Positions 1-7,397 of a DNA stretch of 11,214 nucleotides are shown piece after piece; positions within the stretch are counted from its first letter, which is position 1; each line of letters starts with the position of its first letter. The notes below the pieces were generated by a model. That model was given only the letters and a program-made list of their open reading frames with translations. It was not told where the DNA came from and made no database searches. Made by a program: the position numbers and the translations under genes. This DNA comes from Acanthaster planci (lineage: Eukaryota > Echinodermata > Asteroidea > Valvatida > Acanthasteridae): positions 876,397-887,610 of the forward strand of contig NW_019091430.1 of the NCBI RefSeq assembly GCF_001949145.1. The letters are read 5' to 3'.

Positions 1-293
1 GCAATCGCCCACGTTTGCGAACAATTTCCAGACGCCGTCATTATTTGGTCCACGATACTGCCGCACCTTTTTTATTATGGTGCACAGTCACAACAGTCCC
101 TGGAGTGGGTTCGCTGCGCAGCTAACGATGGGCTAAATCATAATGCCGACAACGTGGGGTCAGAGTGCTTGACCATCCACAGTTTACTTGGTCGGCGGCA
201 ACCCTCTTCAGGAGGGACGGGGTCCATCTGTCATCCGTGTGTTGTGGTATCTTTCGGGAAAACCTGCGCAGCTGCATTTTGTCCATGTTGTAA
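1..293 (+). pseudogene. SGNH-hydrolase-like domain fragment, frameshifted retroelement remnant
   Basis: This is the C-terminal half of an SGNH/GDSL-type hydrolase-like domain, cut on the left by the window edge. Frame 1 is read from base 1 to about 159 (53 residues) and contains VIIWSTILP, like the 'WSdilPR' block of these proteins, followed by a Glu/Arg helix-like stretch. Homology then continues in frame 3 from about 159 to the TAA at 291-293 (44 residues), with DHPQF, then LFRRDGVHLS, then IFRENL. The Asp-x-x-His of DGVH corresponds to SGNH block V, which holds the catalytic Asp and His. The frame change falls in the GGGG run at 156-159, and frame 3 has a TAA at 141, so the two halves cannot be read together. 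From memory, such domains occur beside tyrosine recombinases in Ngaro/DIRS-like retrotransposons, and SGNH esterases also occur in some LINE ORF1 proteins. The family call is by motif; the element type is inference. A sequencing error at the G run is possible. Confidence 0.6.
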
Positions 294-1198
294 ACTTCCC
301 TGTCGGAGAGGCGTTCATCGATGTTCTGTTCTTTTTCCGTGGGTCGCGGTTCCCGCGAGTGGCAGTTTTTTGATACGGAATGAGAATGGAACATCATTTG
401 TTTGTTAAAAAGTGATAAGCTACCTGGTCTATACATCAATTAAATCTTGAGCTTTGTAAGTTAAATTGTCTAAAGCGCCGTGATGTGCCACACGGCATGA
501 CAATGGGGAGTTGAACATCATAGTTCAATTTATTAATACCAGTGCACGTGTGTATCTTATTAATAGCCTGTGACGTTCCACATGGGCGCATGCTCCAGCG
601 GTGGGAAATTTAGATTGCATGATACTGTAAGTTACTGACTTATTACAGTTCTTAAAACAAGTACTGGGTTACGTAAAAGTTTCTTCCTTTATGTTATGCA
701 TGAAAAACTAGCGTTTGTAAATATTATACTCTTGCGTTCTTTAGGTTGGTAGTACCTAATTATCATATTGTGCGTGGTATTAAATAAATCGAGAGTCGTT
801 TTGGACATTCTCGACTCAGTGATCGTGGGTATCATCGACATTCTTGACTAACGCCCTTAAGTTTTGGCGTTTACTTGGAACTTATGCCTTGGGGAGTTCT
901 CGTGGTCATGGGTATCACGTTTGTACAGGGTTCAGCTCTTTGTGCATGGTTTTATGCGAGGTGGCCGCAGGTGCTGCCTTGTGTACCGGTTTGCCCAATA
1001 TACGTATGTTGGTATTCCGGTGGAGTTTGTGAATAAATCCACATCGAAGCTGTGGCACACACACACACACACNACACACTCAAAATGGTTTGCCCACTTT
1101 CCTTCCTTTTGAGTTTAAGTATAAATCATGTTAAACGAAGACTTTGAGACATTTTATTTCAAGGGATATTTATATTATAAATTCCTCCGAAACATTGA
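294..1198. other. Non-coding stretch after the hydrolase fragment, possible retroelement tail
   Basis: No convincing gene is visible. Frame 1 stays open to 408 past the broken hydrolase, but its protein there is Cys-rich and unlike the domain. Near 804-855 two short imperfect direct copies occur (GACATTCTCGACT and GACATTCTTGACT). A frame running through about 864-1035 gives hydrophobic residues and stops just before AATAAA at 1032-1037; it has no recognisable family. If the hydrolase fragment belongs to a retroelement, this region could be its 3' part, but no target duplication or terminal repeat was found. Confidence 0.3.
1056..1079. repeat. (CA)n microsatellite interrupted by an ambiguous base
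   Basis: About twelve CA units run on from GTGG. Position 1073 is the only N in the window, which suggests that the assembly or read could not resolve the repeat length. Length here should be treated as uncertain. Confidence 0.9.
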
Positions 1199-1750
1199 GT
1201 TTCAGGCTGCATTGATGTTGCTGTAGGACACCCTGAAGAAAAATATGAAACTACACACCTGGTCAATTCGGATTCGTCGAGTCTTCGGTCAGATCATGAA
1301 GACGAACATTACCTTGCCGGCGGCAGAGTTATTGCGGCTTTCTTGATTGTTTTAACTTCTTTGGCTCAAAGTTTCAGTGGTTTAATTAATGGTAGCAATG
1401 CTGCTTTAATCTTTTTCAATGGGCTAACGTCTTCATCTCGACAAATGTTCAATATTAAAACATTAATATCATTTTTATTATCATTTCTGGTGAAAAATGT
1501 TTCACAACTATGTAAGTCGCCCACACAACGCCTGTACAAGCCAAACGGCAGAAAAAAAAGTCGTCTGAATCCGAACTCCCATGTTTTATGTCACAAATTA
1601 CTGAAGAACGACCAGATTAAGCCAATGGCTGTTTTTTACTTGTTCAGTTTAGAACATTTTAGAAACACTGTTTATTGGCACCTTCATTTAGAAAAAGTGG
1701 ATTTTTTCACAAGTGAGAAAAAGGAAAAGTCGTTTGAAGAGAAATACTGA
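1199..1750 (+). CDS. Long stop-free frame, possible exon of a membrane protein
   Basis: This frame opens after a TGA at 1196-1198 and runs to a TGA at 1748-1750, about 183 codons, which is long for AT-rich DNA. It has no ATG before 1445, so if real it is an internal or terminal exon and not a complete gene. A plausible acceptor is TTGAGTTTCAG ending at 1205. A strong donor-like GTAAGT starts at 1512, so an exon of 1206-1511 is possible. The first 40 or so residues are polar and acidic (SDSSSLRSDHEDEHY), followed by a hydrophobic segment (GGRVIAAFLIVLTSLAQSF) and, after a gap, a second one (IKTLISFLLSFLV). Beyond about 1512 the composition (Lys, Phe, Leu, Asn) resembles translated non-coding AT-rich DNA. 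No family was recognised. Coding status is uncertain; the first 300 bases are the better candidate. Confidence 0.3.
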   Translation, partial: VSGCIDVAVGHPEEKYETTHLVNSDSSSLRSDHEDEHYLAGGRVIAAFLIVLTSLAQSFSGLINGSNAALIFFNGLTSSSRQMFNIKTLISFLLSFLVKNVSQLCKSPTQRLYKPNGRKKSRLNPNSHVLCHKLLKNDQIKPMAVFYLFSLEHFRNTVYWHLHLEKVDFFTSEKKEKSFEEKY

Positions 1751-1974
1751 GTTTGCCCAATTGACACAGGCCTAGGCGTCATTACAGAAGTGGGCAAAGG
1801 GGAAATTGCCCCCCGAATGTGAATAAAAAGGAAAGAAAAAAGCTAAAGAAACGACAACTTAAAAAACGACATGGTGAAATAAACGAAGGATGAAATCGCT
1901 TGAAAAACATCGAAAATGACCCCTTTCCACTGTTAATGGCTTATCAGTTAAAGTTGCTGGCTGGTCCTTTGTGC

Positions 1975-2168
1975 CCCTTAGAAACCCCCCCCCCCACAAC
2001 AGTGCTTTGCCCCTGGAATAAATCCTGACGACGTCCATGTCTGAGATCAACCCGGACACGCTAACATCTTGAAAACACCTGTGGCTCTACAAATGTGTTT
2101 GTTGTGTTGTTTGCATAGCTGTCACAAAAATATTCGGAACAGAATCGACCGTAAAGCTTTCGTTATAT
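1975..2168. repeat. Tandem repeat unit, copy 1
   Basis: This is the first of two adjacent diverged copies. It opens with a run of 11 C (1985-1995) followed by CAACAGTGCTTTGCCCCTGG, then TCAACCCGGACACGCT, TGTGTTTGTTGTGTTG, ATATTCGGAACAGAATC and CTTTCGTTAT. The same landmarks occur in the same order in copy 2, displaced by 194-200 bases. Short reading frames in it are not conserved between copies, so it does not look coding. Confidence 0.85.
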
Positions 2169-2368
2169 CCTTGGAGATCCCCCCCCCAGACAACAGTGCT
2201 TTGCCCCTGGAAAAATCCCTGACAACGCCGGTGTCTGAGCTCAACCCGGATACGCTGATAGTCTTGAAAATATCTGTGACTCAACAACTTTAATGTGTTT
2301 GTTGTGTTGCTTGCATTGCTGTCACACAAATATTCTGAACAGAATCAACCATAAGACTTTCGTTATGA
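2169..2368. repeat. Tandem repeat unit, copy 2
   Basis: This second copy opens with a run of 9 C (2179-2187) and the same 20-base word that follows the C run in copy 1. It continues through TCAACCCGGATACGCT, TGTGTTTGTTGTGTTG, ATATTCTGAACAGAATC and CTTTCGTTAT. Differences are scattered substitutions and small indels, indicating an old local duplication. I saw no third copy on either side. Confidence 0.85.
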
Positions 2369-4429
2369 TTGACATTTCGATCAACGAGTACAGGGTTCAT
2401 GGGCCCCCGCTTTGGGATTGTATAAATTTGGAATAGTATGAAAATTCCACTGAGTTTTAGTGGAAACTTTCGACCCGTTTGTGCATGTCCCAGTGAGTTC
2501 ACCTGTGGAAGGGTGAGGTCATCATGGTTCATGGTGACGTAGCATGAATCTTTAGATTTTACAGTATTGCATGCGTAAATGTCTTCCAGTTTTTTTCGCC
2601 TTAGTTTTTGATAGCTTGACTATGACTACGAGAATCCGTCTGAAGAGTGTAACGAAATCGACTGACCTGGCATTATGGGTGCGAAATTATGTTGAACTAC
2701 ACATGCATATTGAAAACAATTACATGACATTTGTATTTCTTTGAAGTTCTGCTTTTAAACAATAAAACGAGGAACTCTTGTCCAATCAGAGATAATCCAT
2801 ATTGGAAATGTACATAACCAAGAGCGCTGTACTTTCCCAAATAGGGCCTAAATCATTGATTCAGCAAGCCTCAGGTCTACGTAAGCAAATACTGCAAAGA
2901 GATAAACGAGATGACACCGTGAAACGAACAATAGCCTGGGTGTAGCTGGGTCTGAATTCACATGGCTCTGCTATTATACAGAAATACATGTACATGTATA
3001 GGCCTACGCCCAAAGTCACTTTCTTGTTTCGTAATGCGAGATGTATATGCATGTCCATATGCCATACAAGCAGTAGGGATAAATCTGTACCGTGGTCTAA
3101 GGCATGAGTTTCAATCAAAACTGAAAAGTTTACAATGAGCTATGGGAATAAAACGGGCGACAAATTATGAACCAAATGCGCGCAGAGAATTTGAATTATT
3201 TCAGTGGCATGGGTAGAATATTCTTCAGTATATTTCGAGCACCAGTCTCAATTATGTCTTTCTTCTTTTCAATGCACGGAATGCCCCAGTCCATCAAAGA
3301 TATCGCAGGTGCAAGTCACAGCAATGTTCATGTCAACAGGACACTTGAAATCTCCGTGGCCCTTTCTTGATGGCACGTGAATCGCTCGTATTGCTTGCCT
3401 TAGATTTGAGGGATTGGGGTTGTTGGACACCACATGACACTGATGTACATTTCATGAATAGATACACCATTACCTTGCATAAAACGGCATAGTTTGAGTT
3501 TTCGTGATTTTCCCTTCTCTTTCAGTATATACTAGGCCTATAGAATACATTTTGGTCATTGGGTACTTATTACCTTAAACCCCTCATTCTGTTTCTCACC
3601 ACAAAAAGTGGGGGAATGATCCAATAGCCAGCCCCTCGTACAAAAAGAAAAACAAATCTCCACCAAGTATATACTATCGAATACCAGGATTTATACCCAA
3701 GCATTCAAATACTATAATATGCTATACACCTTACAACGAGGAGAGCAGAAATTCATTTATAGTAAAGAAGAGACATGACATTCAAGCACCTGTACTGTAT
3801 AAATTTGTTAGCTGTGGGTAATCGAGGCAACATGAATATATTTTAATAAATAATTCAGTATTGCAAATAGCTTAATCTGTTGAATAATATTTCACAGAGC
3901 CACCTTTGTTGCGCTTCCGCAGTAACCTGATGGACAAGTGTGTGTGCCATTTGGATAGCGATCAATCCATCATTCAAAATTCCATTGTAACCTTTTTCTA
4001 GATTCATGGATCATTTTACGAGGAGATAAGTATAATAAGATAATGGCTTGAGGTTACGCAATTGCTACCATAAATGAAAAGGGCCCCGACCTCTTATGGA
4101 CGTAGACCACCACTTGCATGCAAGCGACTCAGAATGTTGCCAGTCCAAACAAAACTAAAAAAACAAATCCAAATACAAGTAACCTTAAAACCCTAATACT
4201 TTATGGGCCAATCGAACAGAAAAACAGGTGTAGCACAGCTAGGTGGGTTAGTTCACATTATACGTTAGCTATTGGTTTTCCAAGTTTTGGGGTCCATAAA
4301 AATACTGTCCTGTTTTAAGTGTGTTGTCTGCTTTTGGATGCATATATGTATTAATAACCTAGGAATGACGTCATCCATGGGGGTGGATCCCCCACTTATT
4401 TACCGCGGGGAAGGCAGGAGTGTCAGACA
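2369..4429. other. AT-rich intergenic or intronic DNA, no gene recognised
   Basis: Only short frames without coding character occur. Landmarks are the 14-base palindrome TACATGTACATGTA at 2985-2998 and TAGGCCTA at 2999-3006 and 3533-3540. A small Cys-containing minus-strand frame at 3892-3969 was considered and not accepted. AATAAA sites at about 2760 and 3845 have no associated gene. Confidence 0.5.
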
Positions 4430-4717
4430 TCACAGATGTTCATGTACATCTGTATCATGAACATCGGCCCCCAGGGTCTTAAAAGTCAGCAACCCCTCTC
4501 GCTTTTCAACAGCACTGACCAGACAAGTCATCTCTTCATAAAGTTCCCGGTACATATTTACGCCAGCGACCACATCAAAGTCAGAACTGCCGAGTTGGTG
4601 AAGCGTACATAGACTATATTCTTGCCAACGCTCATTCACAAATGCACGTGCACCACAGATGTTATATAAAATATCTGGACTTGAGTGCTTGTACCGACTG
4701 AAGCACCGGGCAGCCAT
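4430..4717 (-). CDS. Unrecognised 95-residue reading frame, probably coding
   Basis: This minus-strand frame starts at the ATG at 4717 in context TAAGATGG (A at -3, G at +4) and ends in TGA at 4430-4432. An in-frame TAA lies 30 bases upstream, so 4717 is the first possible ATG and the frame is a complete small ORF or a first exon. The protein has a balanced composition typical of a folded cytosolic or mitochondrial protein. It starts MAARCFSRYK, which could be a weak mitochondrial presequence. A Cys/aromatic-rich middle follows, then a probable amphipathic helix around MYRELYEEMTCLVSAVEKRE. There is no transmembrane segment. The C-terminus (DVHDTDVHEHL) repeats the DVH motif and is encoded by a hairpin-forming sequence, so it may be intronic or unstructured. 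No consensus GTRAGT donor is obvious. I do not recognise the family. Composition and start context are the only support for coding. Confidence 0.45.
   Translation of the reverse strand: MAARCFSRYKHSSPDILYNICGARAFVNERWQEYSLCTLHQLGSSDFDVVAGVNMYRELYEEMTCLVSAVEKREGLLTFKTLGADVHDTDVHEHL
4432..4465. repeat. Two overlapping alternative hairpins
   Basis: GATGTTCATG (4435-4444) pairs perfectly with CATGAACATC (4456-4465) across an 11-base loop. ACAGATGT (4432-4439) pairs perfectly with ACATCTGT (4446-4453) across a 6-base loop. The two stems share bases and exclude each other. They cover the last codons and stop of the minus-strand frame that ends at 4430. Confidence 0.6.
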
Positions 4718-4762
4718 CTTACCATGCCGAAAAGTATGGTGTACTATTTACGACACACATTC

Positions 4763-5145
4763 CAGCCTCTCTCTAGCCTCTTCCAAGACGAAGCAACTAC
4801 ACGACGCGACGGCACGTCGCGCTGCACCGTCGTACGTCGCATTGCATGTCGTGTCGTACGTCGTGTCACCTATCCGGTTTGTAAGTGTGATGTCACCATG
4901 CACACTGCACATGCACTGCACATAGTGTTACATGCATTGATCGCCGTTCACATGGAACCATGGAACCGGCAGTTAACGTGTAACTTCAGCGATCGTCCAA
5001 TGGGAGCCTGCAAATCGTGGCGCGTCTGTCTTGTCGACGAAGTCACTTACATCCCGGGTTACGTCGCCTGAAGCACGACGCGACGCACGAAACGACGCAC
5101 GACGTGCTGTCGCCCTTTGCTTCAAGGTGTTTATAGAGGGCGCCT
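4763..5145. repeat. Fold-back element with ACG/CGT-rich inverted arms
   Basis: The two ends are imperfect inverted repeats. GAAGCAA (4790-4796) matches TTGCTTC (5117-5123), and GCGACGGCACGTCG (4806-4819) matches the complement of 5100-5113 at 13 of 14 bases. The outer edges may be CAGCCTCTCTCTA (from 4763) and the complement of TAGAGGGCGCCTG (ending 5145), which are similar but not identical. Both arms consist mainly of ACGAC/GTCGT words, including two exact GTCGTACGTCG copies (4829-4839, 4853-4863). No protein is encoded. GTACTAT occurs outside both ends (4741 and 5146) but is not flush with the proposed left edge, so a target duplication is not established. The inverted structure is directly visible; calling it a MITE-like mobile element is inference. 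Confidence 0.55.
5129..5143 (+). promoter_or_regulatory. CTCF-like motif (TAGAGGGCGC)
   Basis: TATAGAGGGCGCC carries the AGAGGGCGC core of the known CTCF consensus (CCASYAGRKGGCRS), but the 5' CCA is missing. It lies at the right edge of the ACG fold-back element and could simply be the end sequence of that repeat. Binding is not shown. Confidence 0.2.
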
Positions 5146-5160
5146 GTACTATACATGTAG

Positions 5161-5255
5161 CATAGCATAGCATAGCATAGCATAGCATGGCATAGCATAG
5201 CATAGCATAGCATGGCATGGCATGGCATGGCATGGCATGGCATGGCATGGCATGG
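5161..5255. repeat. Compound pentanucleotide microsatellite, CATAG and CATGG
   Basis: Nineteen perfect pentamers occur in the order CATAG x5, CATGG x1, CATAG x4, CATGG x9. Only the fourth base of the unit differs between the types. Because the unit length is not a multiple of three, all six frames give periodic peptides; these frames are not genes. Confidence 0.97.
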
Positions 5256-7091
5256 TATATAGGTAAAGGTAAATCTATCACAAATGGTAACTTCATCAAC
5301 GGTCTTAAAAGGAAATTGGAACAAGGATCAGCCGGGTAATTAAAGAGTGACAAATTCTGGGCTTGCATTTACTATGTAAGAGCAGTTTCTACATACGTAG
5401 ATATTCGATTTGCTCTTTCTTTCTTTCAATAAAATATCACAGAAGCTAATTCATTCAAATATGACAGAAACTAATTCAAATTGATGAATTTATAATATGG
5501 CATCTGTGTCGTGCGCATATTACCAAGCAGAAATAGTTGAGCCGACTTGCTAATCTAAGGACGTACATCTACGTTTTCTGCATACGAGTGTACACTGAAA
5601 ACAACTGCAATCGGTGTGCTTTCACTGAATGTGCTTGGGTTTGAAATTCTATTTCCGCTGAGTCGTGGCCCAATGAACTTGTGACAGTTTATCCATTTCG
5701 TGTAAAGAATGTTTGTACACGCCGATCAAAAAAAATTAATCATCCAAACAATCGTAAAACAATTTTGCACAGTCGTGATTACGTCTGAACTGAAATTCTG
5801 TAGACTGATAAAGGAAATCTCTGGTTTTACGTCAAAGACGTTCAATGTCTTTATATAAAATGCTGTGATGATGCTGCAAATGTTAGATACAACCACAATT
5901 AAATATTTGTTGTTACATACAATCTTTTCCTACCTCCATGATACAATATGGAGGAAGGACACAGAAGGAGTTTGAACTGCCCGGGCTGTAACATCTGGCC
6001 AATTACCGCTTTCTGGCATGCCTGGTATGTCCATAGCCGGAGCGCAGCGTGCGCTTGCCTCGCACCATCTGTTTCACAACCACGAAATCCCTTTGTACCG
6101 AATGATTGTCGCCGCATGTTTTCGCTGGTAATCTGCACCTTAAAACTTTGTATACTGAGGTATAGGAAATTGAATATTCATGCATTTGTTGGTGATTGGT
6201 ATGATCTCATAACATCAAATTCAATGCTTGCGCAGTTGCTTGCATTACACTAGTTGCTATTTGCAGTTATTTCCCTTAATGAGCTCTTTCTTCTGGAGTT
6301 ATTTTGGGTATAAATAGCCCGGTTGTTTACAAGATTTTGTGTCTTGTTTGAATCATTTTTATTACGGCATTTGTACAAAAGCGTATTTTATGAAATTTCC
6401 CGATCACTACCTGTGATGAAACAGCGCATTTTGTTCCTAATGAACTAAGCTTTCCAGTAGTTGTGAACGTTTTGTTGGCCAGTCTTAGCCAAATTCCTAC
6501 CAATTCTTTGAACACTGATGTATTGGACGGAGGAGAATAAAATTAGAAACTTTGCATGGACAATTGAAAATTGTATCAAAATTTTAAAAAGTTTATTTAC
6601 GATGGCAAAAGTAGGTCTAATATCAGGGATTTTTCTCTCTATTTCCTGATCACAGCGATAGGCCTAATTTGTATTTAATCGCAAGCAAAAAACTACAAGT
6701 ATGGCTAGGATATTACTGGCCCTTCTTGTCCAGCTAAGATGCAGGCAGTAATCGGGCATTTTTGGAATGTTTTCTATTATTCGTCAAACTCGGTCGCGAC
6801 CATCAATCATTGGACGCTTTGAAGTGCCTGAGTTGCAACTCTTTCTGTGTCCTTCCTCTATGCATACAATTAACAAGCTCATTTGCTTGCTCATTGGCTG
6901 TGAATATATGGCAAACCTTAGTTCATGTCGTAAATAACGGACAATTCACGAAATTCGTTCATGGATGTAAATGAAAAATGACTCCTTTGTAAATTCCTCT
7001 GGAACATTATGTTGACATGTTACGGATGAGTAAATTTCATCACATTTTGTGTCAAATATGTGTACACACTTTGATTCTTCTAAATTCTTAC
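5256..7091. other. Non-coding stretch, likely intron or 3' flank of the minus-strand ZIP-like gene
   Basis: This lies directly downstream of the exon ending at 7092 on the minus strand, so at least its right part should be intron 1 of that gene. Most is AT-rich without coding signal. A GC-richer patch at about 5950-6135 is open on both strands: on plus from the ATG at 5948, and on minus between a GTGCAG acceptor-like site and a GGAG|GTAGGA donor-like site. Neither protein is recognisable. TAGGCCTA occurs at 6659-6666 and a TATAAATAG word at 6309-6317. I found no ZIP transmembrane exon here. Confidence 0.45.
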
Positions 7092-7397
7092 CTTCTGGCA
7101 ATTCGAAATGTTGAAATTGTGACTGCAATGCATCCGTTCCTCGAACAATAATTGAAGAACCGTGGAAGTCTCATCGCGCGTGATGTTCCTGTCGGCACCA
7201 AAGGAAATCTCCTTCAATCGGCCAAAAATTTCCTCAAAGGGGTCCCCGAAGATCAAATCTGAGTGACCGTGGTCGTGGTGGGTTTCCTCGGTGGTGATCT
7301 CGCCGGCTGCGAGCACGTGGAGCCAGCTGGAAATCCCGAACATCAACAAATACATTGTGCACACGGCACGAAAATCCATCATGCGGATCGGCGCCAT
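7092..7397 (-). CDS. First coding exon of a ZIP (SLC39)-like zinc transporter, N-terminal ectodomain
   Basis: This is a 102-codon exon. The ATG at 7397 is in a strong context (AAAGATGG) and is the first in-frame ATG after an upstream TAA. It ends CAG AAG at 7092, followed by the donor GTAAGA (phase 0), with an in-frame stop soon after. Residues 7-31 form a signal peptide (short charged start, hydrophobic YLLMFGISSWLHVLAA). Then come HHDHGH (40-45), a helix DPFEEIFGRLKEI (52-64), sequons N71-I-T and N96-I-S, and Cys91 and Cys100 near the end. ZIP4/ZIP12 and ZIP8/ZIP14-type proteins share this plan: signal peptide, extracellular helical region with His and Cys, then eight membrane helices. Such proteins import zinc at the plasma membrane. 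Coding status is well supported; the ZIP assignment rests on the His motif, the helix-turn pattern and the C-x8-C pair, and no transmembrane exon is visible. Another secreted or type I membrane protein is the main alternative. Confidence 0.6.

Noticed and set aside
1206-1400. Resemblance of the hydrophobic segment GGRVIAAFLIVLTSLAQSF to the last transmembrane helix of ABCB-type exporters
   Set aside because: The spacing to the following Ala-Ala is short by about four residues and the expected Gln/Pro positions and nucleotide-binding domain are absent.
2861-3118. 85-residue minus-strand frame
   Set aside because: Met/Leu/Cys-rich translation with no domain, overlapping palindromic ACATGTACATGTA sequence; looks like translated non-coding DNA.
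3892-3969. Minus-strand frame containing NGTHTCPSGYCG, reminiscent of extracellular Cys-rich modules
   Set aside because: Only about 25 residues, bounded by stops, without an acceptor or neighbouring exon.
5161-5255. CRISPR-like regular repeat
   Set aside because: The units are contiguous pentamers without spacers, in eukaryotic-type DNA.
4973-5368. Minus-strand frames of 93-131 residues with MPCHA and CYAML repeats
   Set aside because: Produced by the CATAG/CATGG microsatellite, whose complement lacks stops in these frames.
6309-6317. TATAAATAG, a good TATA-box word
   Set aside because: No plausible first exon or initiator follows, and such words are expected in AT-rich DNA.
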